Below are positions 46,029 to 54,253 of a stretch of 64,000 bases of DNA, piece by piece. The DNA is from a virus: the IMG/VR virus record IMGVR_UViG_3300032397_000008, positions 19,040-83,039 of that record. The stretch is one strand, 5' to 3'. The notes below the pieces were generated by a model. That model was given only the letters and a program-made list of their open reading frames with translations, was not told the DNA's origin and made no database searches. Every line of letters begins with the position of its first letter. Position 1 is the first letter of the stretch. Both the position numbers and the translations under genes were made by a program.

Positions 46029-46153
46029 AGTGAACTTGATAGTGATTACGGCTCTATGCTATACTTCTAAATGGTGTGTCTACGCATTCATTGATGGTTT
46101 ATAGGGAGTAGACATAGTTGCTACAGATAGAAGACTGCACTTGTAGCAACGCC

Positions 46154-47734
46154 ATGGCAAGACAATTACTAATGGAGGGCTTAAAAGGAGCATTCCCTTT
46201 TCTGCCCGATCCAGATAACGCTAAGATCATTCAGGAATCTCTGCCTTCAGGCGAAATCCGCACCCGGGTTCCTGGTAGATTTAGCATATGCGATGAGACC
46301 AACGGGAACAATCGTCGGTACCGTAAGAGTGTTTGGGAGAAGAACTTGCAGTCTGGTTCCATCCTTACGGAGTCTATTAAGCGTAACGGCGCATTCGGAC
46401 TTTTGGAACACCCAGACGATGGAGTTGTAACTCTTCGATCTCCTATCAGTCACCGAGTTACCGCTGCTACTCTTCAAGAGGGTAAGGACAAGGACGGCAA
46501 GTTGATCTGGGAAGTTCGTGGTGAAATTTCTATTTATACTGACATCCCGGAAGGAAAGAAACTGCTAGAATTTATTAAGGGAGGGTACAACCCCTTGGTA
46601 TCCAGTCGTGGATTTGGCTCCCTTCTCAAGGCGAACGATGGGGTAGACGAAGTTCAAGACGACTACATCTGCGAAGGATGGGATGTCGTTATCAAGCCAT
46701 CTTTTCTGAACGCTGAACTCACGCCTGAACGTAATGCCCTTGATGTGGTGCTGGCAAAGACTGAGGAAGCGAAGAAAGTCACTGAAGATTTGAAGACTGA
46801 GTCGGTTCAACCTCAGGCTTCTTCTGGAGCCGCCGCTGTAGCGGCCACCAGCGTACCGACACAACGAACCATCAACGAGACTACAATGCAAATCAACGAA
46901 ATTAAGATGCGGATTGCGCAGTTGAAAGCCACCAAGGTGGACGATTCTGTGAAATTCGCTGAAGGCATGTCTCAGGTGCAAGAACTCCACCAAGCGGTCT
47001 CCAACTATGTCGCCGAGGACGGTCCGAAGCGTCTCTATGAGGGTAGTAAGTTGGACAAGTCGCTGGATGAGATTGAAACCACCTGGAAAATTGCCCAGCA
47101 AGTGCCAGTCAAGGCACTCGGCACGATGAAGGAGTCTCAGACTAAACTGCTCAAAGTCATCAAGGTTGTTACCGAGACTGCCTTGAAGTTCAAGCAGGTT
47201 CTGTCTGAAACTCTGGGTCGTGAAGTTCGGCAGACGAAACTGATCGAAGAATTGACCAAGAATGGAACCGGCTGGATGACACTGGCTGAGACCCGCAAGG
47301 CCAAACTCGATTCTACCACCCGCAAGTATACCACTGCATGCGAAGCCATTGATATCATCAAGAATCGCTACCATGAAGACATTACTGAGTTGGGACGTCG
47401 TCTGATAATCGTAGAATTCGTCGAACAGGCTAAACGGCCTGAAATTGCTAAACTTCTCAAGGAAGCCAAGAAGCCGAAAGACATCGTGGCGATTCGTGAG
47501 CAGTTGGTTGGCAAGACGGAAGAGAAACCCACCGCTAACGCCACGGACGCCAAGACAGCAGTGCAGACTGAGGTCAAGGCAGACGAGGCCAAAACGGAAT
47601 CGGTGAAGGAATCTGCGCTCGCTGCCGCTGCGCCGATAGCCACGAAAACGATCGAGGTCGGAACCCCGGTCAGTCCAAAGGACCTCAATGAGTCACTTGG
47701 GATCGTCAAGCGGTTGTCTCTGGCTACCGCCTAA
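46154..47734 (+). CDS. Prohead protease (gp21-like) fused to scaffold domain
   Basis: The first ~200 residues resemble the T4 gp21-type serine protease of phage heads: VPGRFSICDETNGNNRRY, LLEHPDDG (H86) and NPLVSSRGFGS (S150/S151). The remaining ~320 residues are highly helical and charged (IKMRIAQLKATKVDDSVKF...LKAMKESQTK-type), as in gp22 scaffold, so one gene replaces two. The N-terminus MARQLLMEGLKG contains its own L-x-E cleavage site. The start ATG 46154 is preferred over TTG 46118. It cleaves (L/I)-x-E sites in head and internal proteins; the capsid protein follows. Confidence 0.8.
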   Translation: MARQLLMEGLKGAFPFLPDPDNAKIIQESLPSGEIRTRVPGRFSICDETNGNNRRYRKSVWEKNLQSGSILTESIKRNGAFGLLEHPDDGVVTLRSPISHRVTAATLQEGKDKDGKLIWEVRGEISIYTDIPEGKKLLEFIKGGYNPLVSSRGFGSLLKANDGVDEVQDDYICEGWDVVIKPSFLNAELTPERNALDVVLAKTEEAKKVTEDLKTESVQPQASSGAAAVAATSVPTQRTINETTMQINEIKMRIAQLKATKVDDSVKFAEGMSQVQELHQAVSNYVAEDGPKRLYEGSKLDKSLDEIETTWKIAQQVPVKALGTMKESQTKLLKVIKVVTETALKFKQVLSETLGREVRQTKLIEELTKNGTGWMTLAETRKAKLDSTTRKYTTACEAIDIIKNRYHEDITELGRRLIIVEFVEQAKRPEIAKLLKEAKKPKDIVAIREQLVGKTEEKPTANATDAKTAVQTEVKADEAKTESVKESALAAAAPIATKTIEVGTPVSPKDLNESLGIVKRLSLATA

Positions 47735-47778
47735 CGTAACCGCCAGAACTGGCAGAAACAACAAACACAAACACACAT

Positions 47779-49233
47779 ATGGTAATCCTCGATCAGCAAA
47801 CTGGACGACCTGTGCTTGCGTCGAATGGCGGTCACATCAGCCGCTTCACTGACGTACTCGAATGGGGTTATCGCCTGGCGGAAACGCCAGTCGGCATCCC
47901 GGACAAGCACCCGAAAGGTCTTTGGGAGGCGAGGGGCTGGAAAGAGTTCGTGGCGCACATGCCCGAGCACAAGCGCCCTATCGCTGCAATCATGCTGGAA
48001 AACTGCCGTTCACGCTTCGGCGCACTCGACGAAGTAACACGGACTTCCAGCCTGGGAACATTCGACAAATGGATTTTCCCAGTCATCGCCAACATGTCTG
48101 AGAACGACGTGATCGACCAATTGGTTGCTCTGCAACCGATGGCGGGTCCCGTTTCTCAGATCGTCTACATGGACATTGTCACTGGTAAGCGCAAGGGCCG
48201 CACCCCGGCTGGCGCTCCGATGTGGCGTGCGCTGCAAGGCGCAGTGGACCGTGATGACGACGCCGATGAACTCGTGCAGGATGAAACCGGCACGACCGCG
48301 GCGAGCGCAGGTCAACTGGAGTGGTATCCGGTCCGTCCGGGCACGTTTCAGATCACCATCGGTACCGATACGACAATCGACGACGGCAACGGTGCACTTG
48401 TGGCTGCCGGTTCCATCTCTGGTGGTACTGTCAACTACGTGACCGGCGCTTTCACGACTGCCGGTGTCGCTGCTGCGTCCGCCTTCACGGTAACCTATGC
48501 GTTCAACGCAGAAGGTAACCTGAACATTCAAGACTACGAAATGAAGTTGTCTTCGACTCCGGTGACTGCCAAGGTCATGAAGCTGAAGGCTCTCTGGTCT
48601 GAAGAAGCCGATCAAAACCTCCAGGCCATGTATAACATCAAGGCCGAGAGTGTTTTGCTCAACGCCCTCACTAACGCCCTCCAGTACCAGAAGCACCGTC
48701 AGGTCATCTTTGACCTGCGTGCCCGCGCTGATGCCGGGTTCGTCGTGTGGGATGCCGTCGCTCCGACGGGTGTCAACTACCAGACGCACAAGTTCAGTAT
48801 CATTGATGCGTTCGAGACCGCTTCGAACTTCATCTTCGGTGCCACGAACATGGTGTCGGGTAACTGGATGCTCCTGGGTCTCCAGGCTGCAACTGTGGTT
48901 GCAACGCTGCCTCAGTTCGTTGCCAAGGGTAACCGGACGCAGATGCAGGGTATCACCTACATCGGTGACATCGGGAATAAGAAGGTCTTCGCTGATCCTC
49001 ACTTCCCGAACAATGAGTGGCTGGTCGGTCACAAAGGTGACGCGTTTCTCACAACCGGGTATGTATTGGCAGAGTATCAGAAGCTGTACACGACTCCTGA
49101 TATTGTGCTGCCAGACTTCATCCACCAACGTGGATTCGCTACCTCATTTGCGCGTAAGTGCGTGAACAGTAAGATGTTCTGTAGGGGTCTTGTGAGCAAC
49201 AGCCCAACGAGTTTCGGAAGCGTCATTGGATAA
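47779..49233 (+). CDS. Major capsid protein (gp23-like)
   Basis: 484 residues. The N-terminal arm is followed by FPVIANMSENDVIDQLVALQPM and GPVSQIVYMDIVTGKRKG, the conserved gp23 core signature (QPM-GP-...). NIQDYEMKLSSTPVTAKVMKLKALWSEEADQNLQAMYNIKAE holds the spine helix region (quoted in part). Ends near SPTSFGSVIG. The leader is A/C-rich without a Shine-Dalgarno. Preceded by protease-scaffold and followed by a strong terminator, it is likely the most highly transcribed gene of the module. Confidence 0.92.
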   Translation: MVILDQQTGRPVLASNGGHISRFTDVLEWGYRLAETPVGIPDKHPKGLWEARGWKEFVAHMPEHKRPIAAIMLENCRSRFGALDEVTRTSSLGTFDKWIFPVIANMSENDVIDQLVALQPMAGPVSQIVYMDIVTGKRKGRTPAGAPMWRALQGAVDRDDDADELVQDETGTTAASAGQLEWYPVRPGTFQITIGTDTTIDDGNGALVAAGSISGGTVNYVTGAFTTAGVAAASAFTVTYAFNAEGNLNIQDYEMKLSSTPVTAKVMKLKALWSEEADQNLQAMYNIKAESVLLNALTNALQYQKHRQVIFDLRARADAGFVVWDAVAPTGVNYQTHKFSIIDAFETASNFIFGATNMVSGNWMLLGLQAATVVATLPQFVAKGNRTQMQGITYIGDIGNKKVFADPHFPNNEWLVGHKGDAFLTTGYVLAEYQKLYTTPDIVLPDFIHQRGFATSFARKCVNSKMFCRGLVSNSPTSFGSVIG

Positions 49234-49255
49234 GACTCTTACGACTCAAATTCAT

Positions 49256-49286
49256 CCCGCCATGGAGAAATCTATGGCGGGTTTTT
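49256..49286 (+). terminator. Rho-independent terminator of the capsid module
   Basis: CCCGCCAT/ATGGCGGG with a 10-base loop and TTTTT, 23 bases after the capsid gene stop. Confidence 0.85.
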
Positions 49287-49330
49287 AATTGTAAAATGTA
49301 GGTAGGATTGGTATTAAATAATCCTTGACT

Positions 49331-49343
49331 TTTTCCGTTCTTA
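49331..49343 (+). promoter_or_regulatory. Motif A (TTTTCCGTTCTTA) box
   Basis: The full box is followed by GTGTAAGATGATACT and the ATG at 49359, 15 bases after the box. Confidence 0.5.
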
Positions 49344-49358
49344 GTGTAAGATGATACT

Positions 49359-50498
49359 ATGAACTGGAAGTATACAGATGAAGACTTGATTCAAAGCGCA
49401 AGACAGTATGTCTGGCTCGCAGACTGGAGAAAAGCTGAACCACTTAAATATCAAGCAGTGTTGAGGAGGCACTTGATCAAACAAGTGAAGGAGATACTTA
49501 TTCCTCAGACGACTGGCGCTAAACCAACGTACAGCGAGGAAGAGTTGGCTTTGGATGTCAAAAAGTATGCTACTCGTAAGGAATGGGCAAAATCAGGCCA
49601 GGCTCTCATGAAGGAGGGAAAAGTAAGTCTTTATCATTGTGCGTTGAGCTATCCGGGATTTTTCCAAAAGCATGCTCTTCACATGGAGAAGCATCACAAA
49701 TGGACTGACAATGAACTCATCGCTGTTGCTGCCAAGTACCAGCACAAGGGCGACTGGAAACGGTCTAGGGATTCCAAAGACGCTGCTGCTTATCAATCTG
49801 CTTCCAATCGACCCGACGTCTTCACACAGGTGACCGCCCACATGGTCCCCAAGGCCAACCCCTACGCCGGTGACTATACCGTATACGCCTACGAGTTTGC
49901 AGATCATAATGCCTACATTGGACTCACATTCCTTCCTACGGCTCGGTACGGTCAGCATATGTGTCGAGGTCCAGTATTCGACCACATGAGAGTGTGCCAC
50001 GAATTCAAGCACCTTACGCTGGCATCAGGACTAGGTGATCCACACAGTGCTGTTGCCGCCGAGAAGAAATGGATCGAAAAGTATCGGGCTGAGGGGTGGA
50101 CCCTCCTCAATACGTCTACAGGGGGCAGCCTTGGCACCGTGCAACGGGAATGGACCAAAGAACTCGTTCTCGTTGAAGCCCGTAAGTTCGCCACTAAGCA
50201 GGAGTGGATCGACAAGAGCCAGAGCTCCTACCGCCTCGCCAAGAAGGAGGGCTGGTTTGAAGAGGCAACCACCCATATGCCTAAGCGGGATGCCAGGCAT
50301 CTCGTTGGACGCCAGGTTAGCCGGGCCACCCGCCAGAAGATGTCAGAGGCAGCCCAGAAGCGTGCGGACGACTCTGTATGGCGTGCGAAGCATAGCGCGG
50401 CGTTGAAGGGCAGGAAACTCGCCCAGGCACACCGAGAGACTATTCGCCAGGGGATGCGAAACTCTCCCCTGGATCATGTGGCAATCCTCTCTGGATAG
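49359..50498 (+). CDS. GIY-YIG homing endonuclease with repeat DNA-binding modules
   Basis: The nuclease core is YTVYAYEFADHNAYIGLT (GIY-YIG type: VYAY...YIG) followed by ARYGQH with the catalytic Arg and a downstream Glu (AAEKKWIEKY). About four copies of a W-x-(E/D)-(E/D)-L-x-x-x-(A)-x-(K/Q)-(Y/F) module flank the core (WTDEDLIQSARQY, YSEEELALDVKKY, WTDNELIAVAAKY, WTKELVLVEARKF), forming a repeated DNA-binding module. The C-terminus RATRQKMSEAAQKR resembles NUMOD3. It follows the capsid gene terminator. Confidence 0.85.
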   Translation: MNWKYTDEDLIQSARQYVWLADWRKAEPLKYQAVLRRHLIKQVKEILIPQTTGAKPTYSEEELALDVKKYATRKEWAKSGQALMKEGKVSLYHCALSYPGFFQKHALHMEKHHKWTDNELIAVAAKYQHKGDWKRSRDSKDAAAYQSASNRPDVFTQVTAHMVPKANPYAGDYTVYAYEFADHNAYIGLTFLPTARYGQHMCRGPVFDHMRVCHEFKHLTLASGLGDPHSAVAAEKKWIEKYRAEGWTLLNTSTGGSLGTVQREWTKELVLVEARKFATKQEWIDKSQSSYRLAKKEGWFEEATTHMPKRDARHLVGRQVSRATRQKMSEAAQKRADDSVWRAKHSAALKGRKLAQAHRETIRQGMRNSPLDHVAILSG

Positions 50499-50703
50499 GT
50501 TTCCGCCTGAAGATGACCATATCCCCACGCATCACGGCCACGTCCCGCATGGCAGATTTGACCGCAACCACCGCCTGCTCAATTGCCGTCTGCTCGTCCT
50601 TGTAGTAGGTGCATGACTCCTTGTTGCCCCACCTCTCACCGCTCCAGTAGGGTCCAGGTGATTTGTTCTTGGGCAATTGAACGATGACTAGTTTAGAGGC
50701 CAC
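50440..50703 (-). CDS. Unknown small protein (87 aa)
   Basis: GTG 50703 follows a full motif A box (TTTTCCGTTCTTACAGGGT) on the minus strand. The product is basic with a WSGERWGNKESCTYY segment and an alpha-beta fold feel. Its end overlaps the GIY-YIG gene by 59 bases. No family is recognised. Confidence 0.5.
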   Translation of the reverse strand: MASKLVIVQLPKNKSPGPYWSGERWGNKESCTYYKDEQTAIEQAVVAVKSAMRDVAVMRGDMVIFRRKPIQRGLPHDPGESFASPGE

Positions 50704-50718
50704 ACCCTGTAAGAACGG
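50704..50718 (-). promoter_or_regulatory. Motif A box on minus strand
   Basis: TTTTCCGTTCTTA ends seven bases before the GTG at 50703. Its 5' edge touches the terminator hairpin at 50719-50752. Confidence 0.5.
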
Positions 50719-50752
50719 AAAACCCCTTCCGGGAGTCCGGGAGGGGTTTTTG
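50719..50752. terminator. Bidirectional terminator, 34-bp inverted repeat left copy
   Basis: CCCCTTCCGG/CCGGGAGGGG with loop GAGT, flanked by AAAA and TTTTT, so it can stop transcription on both strands. Exact reverse complement of 51149-51182. Confidence 0.85.
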
Positions 50753-50761
50753 TAGGCAAGA

Positions 50762-51097
50762 TTAGAGTACCCCGGGCTTCTGCGTAATGGTGCCTGCCGT
50801 GATGATCACACGGGTCGCTGGAGCCGGCACTACCTGAACCGCCAGATTGCCCTGGATTTGAACGTAGTTGGGTCCGACGTCCGCATCCGCCGTTACGACC
50901 ACGCTGGCTGTCCCGGACGCCATAGCGACCACGGTAGCGGTGTTTATGCCTGGCGTATAGAGCACACGTGCTACGGCGGCGTTAGTAGTAAACCAGAGTG
51001 GGTAGTTTGCTACAGGAACGGACTGCCCAGACGGTGTAAGAAACTGAACAGTAGCGTTGGCTTGCTGTTCGGTGGTAAGGATAAGAGGCATCATCAT
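50762..51097 (-). CDS. Ig-like (Big2-type) domain protein, moron
   Basis: 111 residues, mostly beta: QANATVQFLTPSGQSVPV, then ASGTASVVVTADADVG and a hydrophobic C-terminal strand, matching bacterial Ig-like domains found as capsid or tail decorations. Motif B (GTAGTTAAGGC) lies directly before the start. The gene is boxed by two inverted 34-bp terminators, the arrangement of an independently acquired and expressed moron. It would decorate heads or tails and bind surfaces. Confidence 0.7.
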   Translation of the reverse strand: MMMPLILTTEQQANATVQFLTPSGQSVPVANYPLWFTTNAAVARVLYTPGINTATVVAMASGTASVVVTADADVGPNYVQIQGNLAVQVVPAPATRVIITAGTITQKPGVL

Positions 51098-51108
51098 GCC
51101 TTAACTAC
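51098..51108 (-). promoter_or_regulatory. Motif B (GTAGTTAAGGC) box
   Basis: Joined directly to the ATG at 51097; same sequence as before 18911. Confidence 0.6.
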
Positions 51109-51148
51109 AGACTTACATTTTGTAGTTGAATTTTATTCAAAAGTACAC

Positions 51149-51182
51149 CAAAAACCCCTCCCGGACTCCCGGAAGGGGTTTT
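51149..51182. terminator. Bidirectional terminator, 34-bp inverted repeat right copy
   Basis: Exact reverse complement of 50719-50752. It ends transcripts entering the Ig-like gene and those leaving the DUF932-like gene. Confidence 0.85.
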
Positions 51183-51203
51183 ACTACTCCTGGGGTGCTG
51201 GTA

Positions 51204-51998
51204 TCAGACATTTACGACCGCTTCCGTATCCGTGGTGCCGGCGATAATTTCCACGTCGATGGGCTTAACGCCCGACAACTGATCGCAGAGGGCGTGCAGG
51301 CGCTCCGTGCGGCCCGAGAGCTGCCAGATCGCTCCCTTAAGAATTTCGGTCACACTATTGAAGAACCGCCACACATTCGACGCCACGGCGAACTCGGGGT
51401 GCCGAGGGGTGCGCCATTCCTTGATGACGTCGTCGATCCGGGTCTTCGGGAATACGCCGGCTTCCAAGCAGCGGATCATCAGGTCGTTGGCATGGACGTC
51501 ATCCAGTTCAGCCCGCTTGTAGGCTTCAATGCGGTCGCCTTGGCGGTTGTAGTGGGCAGCCAGGCGGGAGATGGCGTTGAGGGTGAGGATGGGGAGGTCC
51601 CGCATGATGTTGAGGGTGTGCTTGCGGGCGATTTCAATCTCGGCGGAGAGCGCCAGATTGTCGCAGACGAAGACACGGCTGCCAACACCTAGTTTTGCAG
51701 GAAAGGACTTGTCATGCGAATTCCTAAGACCTAGCATGTAACCGTAGTCCTCGGTTTTCACACCATTAGCGACCTGGAGGAGTCCGAACATGCGGGCACC
51801 GCTTTTGGTGAGACCGTACGCCTCTTCCACGACGTGCATGTTGACTTGGGTCAGTGCTTTCTCAACCTGTTCCACTAGAGTGAAGTGAGGGATGGGTTGC
51901 CAGGTTTCAGTGGCGGCGGGGGTGGGAACCTTAACGAGGTCTTCCCGTGTGATGCGTTCGGCACCGCAGTGCAGGTAGAGTTTCGAGTTGTTGTTCAT
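51204..51998 (-). CDS. DUF932-like phage protein
   Basis: ATG 51998 (MNNNSKLYLH) gives 264 residues. YGYMLGLRNSHDKSFPAKLGVGSRVFVCDNLALSAEIEIARKHT (quoted in part) matches the R-NS-DKS...V-VCDNL...RH signature of DUF932, common on phages and plasmids and often linked to anti-restriction or recombination loci. Role unknown. No SD; the leader is A-rich. Confidence 0.7.
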   Translation of the reverse strand: MNNNSKLYLHCGAERITREDLVKVPTPAATETWQPIPHFTLVEQVEKALTQVNMHVVEEAYGLTKSGARMFGLLQVANGVKTEDYGYMLGLRNSHDKSFPAKLGVGSRVFVCDNLALSAEIEIARKHTLNIMRDLPILTLNAISRLAAHYNRQGDRIEAYKRAELDDVHANDLMIRCLEAGVFPKTRIDDVIKEWRTPRHPEFAVASNVWRFFNSVTEILKGAIWQLSGRTERLHALCDQLSGVKPIDVEIIAGTTDTEAVVNV

Positions 51999-52185
51999 TG
52001 TCTTGCTTTCTTCGTTTTTGTTTCTTTTCAGGAACCATTCCCGTTTATCTGCGATGAATTTGCCACAACTGGGGTTGGAAGTCAAGAGTTTATTTGCATG
52101 AATTCTGATGCGTGCAACGTCGGGCGCACCGGGGAGTTATGTAGACGATTCAAGAAGGGTTCGTCGGTGGGTAGTTAGGAGTGCC

Positions 52186-52416
52186 ATGCCAGCCGTATCA
52201 AGAGCCCAGCAACAAGCAGCCGCCTGCGCATTGTACCATCCTGGAAAAGCTAAAACTAGCATGGGAAATATGAAACGGTCTGATCTTCGCAAGTTTGCCA
52301 AAACAAAGCACAAAGGTCTTCCCAAGCATGTGGAGAGCCGGTTCGGTATTCAAACGCAGGCAAAATCTCTGGCATGCCAGATCGTCGAGGACCTGCTCGA
52401 TAGTGAGGACTCATGA
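52186..52416 (+). CDS. DUF3008-like small protein
   Basis: ATG 52186 gives MPAVSRAQQQAAACALYHPGK, then FAKTKHKGLPKHV, both blocks of DUF3008 (MPAVSKxQQ.A...; TKHKGLP). This small basic protein is common in phages; function unknown. It overlaps the next gene by 4 bases. Confidence 0.75.
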   Translation: MPAVSRAQQQAAACALYHPGKAKTSMGNMKRSDLRKFAKTKHKGLPKHVESRFGIQTQAKSLACQIVEDLLDSEDS

Positions 52417-53879
52417 GAGACGACCTGGGAAAGACATTCGATCTGCCTTCGTCTTCTAGGCGTTATATTCGCATGAAAGGCGATTTTGGTGTCAGTCCTA
52501 AAAAGGCGCAGTTGTACATTGACTCTATGGCCGACCTGACCAATCAGAAAGATCGTCAAAAGGGATTCTCCAACAAGGACGCCAGCGGACCCGTGCCGCA
52601 TGCGATCAAGGACTCTGAAGAGGTCGCACAGTGCGTGCTTGAGGACCGCTTAGGTCCCAGCACTCTGGTTCTTCACCCACGCGACCGCTCTACGGACTTT
52701 TTGAAGCCCATTTACGAAGGCATGGGGTGCACGGTGTTGTCGGGTCAGAAGGATGAGCCAAAGGTTATGACTATTCTGGAGAGGTATGCACGTGTTTTCA
52801 TGCTGGGGCACGGCGGTCCAGATGGGTTGTTTTGGTTATCCGACTATCACTTGTTGTCTAATCCAAAATTTATTGAGATGCTACAAAAACGGCCGGGCGG
52901 GCTGTACATTTGGTGCAATGCCGATGCCTACATGAAGCGTCATAAATTGTCCGGTCTATCGACCGGCATGTTCATCTCGGAGGTAGGTGAAGCGTCAATC
53001 TTTGGGATCAAGGCTACCCAGACAGAAGTAAGCGCCTCCAACGATACGTTTGCAAAAGTGGTTCGCTCGTACCTGGATACTGGTGCTGAACCATCAACGG
53101 TGCGTCAGTGCTATACGAGTGCCGAATGCAAGGTCATTCGATTTAACAATGAGCGTCTTTATGTATGGAATGAAGGCGAACCCACACCGGCTTTACATCC
53201 TAGCAGTCTGGCGCATTCTCCGCCTGCATATGATCGTTACGATAGGTATGATCGTTACGATAGGTATGGTCCTAACGATAAGTTTCTTCAGTGGAAACCT
53301 GGGGATAAGCCTGGGAAGGAGCGGAAGATTCCTGATCAAGATATAGAACTTCCATTTTGGATGTCTCCGGAGTATCACGATACGATGATGGGCAAGAACC
53401 AGTCCAAAGAAGACGTCGATCCTGAAGGGAAGGTGAGAAACTACATAGTTGCAGCAGGGTACAATCCAGATGATTTTTCTGTTAAGGACTATCTTGACAT
53501 CATAGACGATATGAGAGATTTTCCGGATTCTACGGATCATATGGATTTTACGGATTCTGCCAGTAAGATTGCCAGTAACCTATTGGAAGATAATGATCCT
53601 GAGGAGATTGCGCAACTCGCCGCGAGCTGTCTTCGTCTATCCACTATCGACGTGAAGTTTGACAAGGCAGGATGGAAAGAGGTTGAGATTCCTGCCACGG
53701 TTGTGACGCAGTTTCGAAGTAGTGAAGACTACCTTGGATTTTTGATTGATTACCTAAACAACACGTACCAACTTCAGTTTGGAGGGGTGAACGAATTAGG
53801 AAGTTTCGATCATCTGTTTTCAGAGGGTAAGCACCCGTTGAAAGTTTATGCCCGTTGTGACGCCATCCGCCCTCTCTGA
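52413..53879 (+). CDS. Candidate caspase-fold protein with repeat linker
   Basis: The N-terminal half contains VFMLGHGGPDGLFWLSD with H133 and GGLYIWCNADAYMK with C168. These match the GHG and C of caspase-like or C11/CHAT-type cysteine peptidases (H then C about 35 residues later, each after a hydrophobic strand). A tandem YDRYDRYDRYDRY stretch near residues 272-285 (DNA 53228-53272) links to an acidic C-terminal region rich in Asp/Glu helices. The gene overlaps the next by 32 bases. The family is inferred from motifs only. Confidence 0.55.
   Translation: MRDDLGKTFDLPSSSRRYIRMKGDFGVSPKKAQLYIDSMADLTNQKDRQKGFSNKDASGPVPHAIKDSEEVAQCVLEDRLGPSTLVLHPRDRSTDFLKPIYEGMGCTVLSGQKDEPKVMTILERYARVFMLGHGGPDGLFWLSDYHLLSNPKFIEMLQKRPGGLYIWCNADAYMKRHKLSGLSTGMFISEVGEASIFGIKATQTEVSASNDTFAKVVRSYLDTGAEPSTVRQCYTSAECKVIRFNNERLYVWNEGEPTPALHPSSLAHSPPAYDRYDRYDRYDRYGPNDKFLQWKPGDKPGKERKIPDQDIELPFWMSPEYHDTMMGKNQSKEDVDPEGKVRNYIVAAGYNPDDFSVKDYLDIIDDMRDFPDSTDHMDFTDSASKIASNLLEDNDPEEIAQLAASCLRLSTIDVKFDKAGWKEVEIPATVVTQFRSSEDYLGFLIDYLNNTYQLQFGGVNELGSFDHLFSEGKHPLKVYARCDAIRPL
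53228..53272 (+). repeat. Tandem 18-bp-type coding repeat (YDRYDR)
   Basis: Units of TATGATCGTTACGATAGG repeat two to three times in frame, giving alternating Tyr-Asp-Arg. Copy number could vary by slippage. Confidence 0.7.
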
Positions 53880-54246
53880 AGCAATTGTAGACATCTTGCT
53901 TGAAGCAGGTCCGTACCGTTTCGTGACCAACTGCATGGGGTGTGACAGCGGCGAGAAGATCAGAAAGATGGTTGATTCGGCTACTGAGGTGACATACGAC
54001 GAGTTCATGCGACACGTGGACTTGAATGATCTTTTAACTATGACGCCGGCCTCCATGTATGCCTGGTCGCCGCAGGCGCTTAAGCGGGCACAGTTTAGTT
54101 CTGAGGATGCCGAGGCGTATCGTTCGCAGAGGTCGAACCTTCGTATGCGGGATGATTGGGCAATCAGTTTTCACAAGGGGAAATTTGAGGGCCGTCCGTG
54201 CTATTACCTGGACCACTCTCGGATTGAGTACATTTTTTGTAGATAA
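53848..54246 (+). CDS. Small protein with capsid-targeting-like N-terminus
   Basis: 132 residues; N-terminus MPVVTPSALSEAIVDILLEAG ends in L-L-E after an amphipathic helix, as at 16323 and 60724. The rest is a compact alpha-beta domain with DWAISFHKGKFEGRPCYYLDHSRIEYIF (quoted in part as DWAISFHKGKFEG) near its end. It overlaps the caspase-like gene's end by 32 bases. Likely an internal head protein processed by the prohead protease. Confidence 0.55.
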   Translation: MPVVTPSALSEAIVDILLEAGPYRFVTNCMGCDSGEKIRKMVDSATEVTYDEFMRHVDLNDLLTMTPASMYAWSPQALKRAQFSSEDAEAYRSQRSNLRMRDDWAISFHKGKFEGRPCYYLDHSRIEYIFCR

Positions 54247-54253
54247 ATAGATT

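Noticed and set aside
46565-47374. Antisense frame over the protease-scaffold gene
   Set aside because: Shadow of a supported gene; no start signal.
48010-49128. Long antisense frame over the major capsid gene
   Set aside because: Codon-biased GC sequence generates it; the plus-strand protein is clearly gp23-like.
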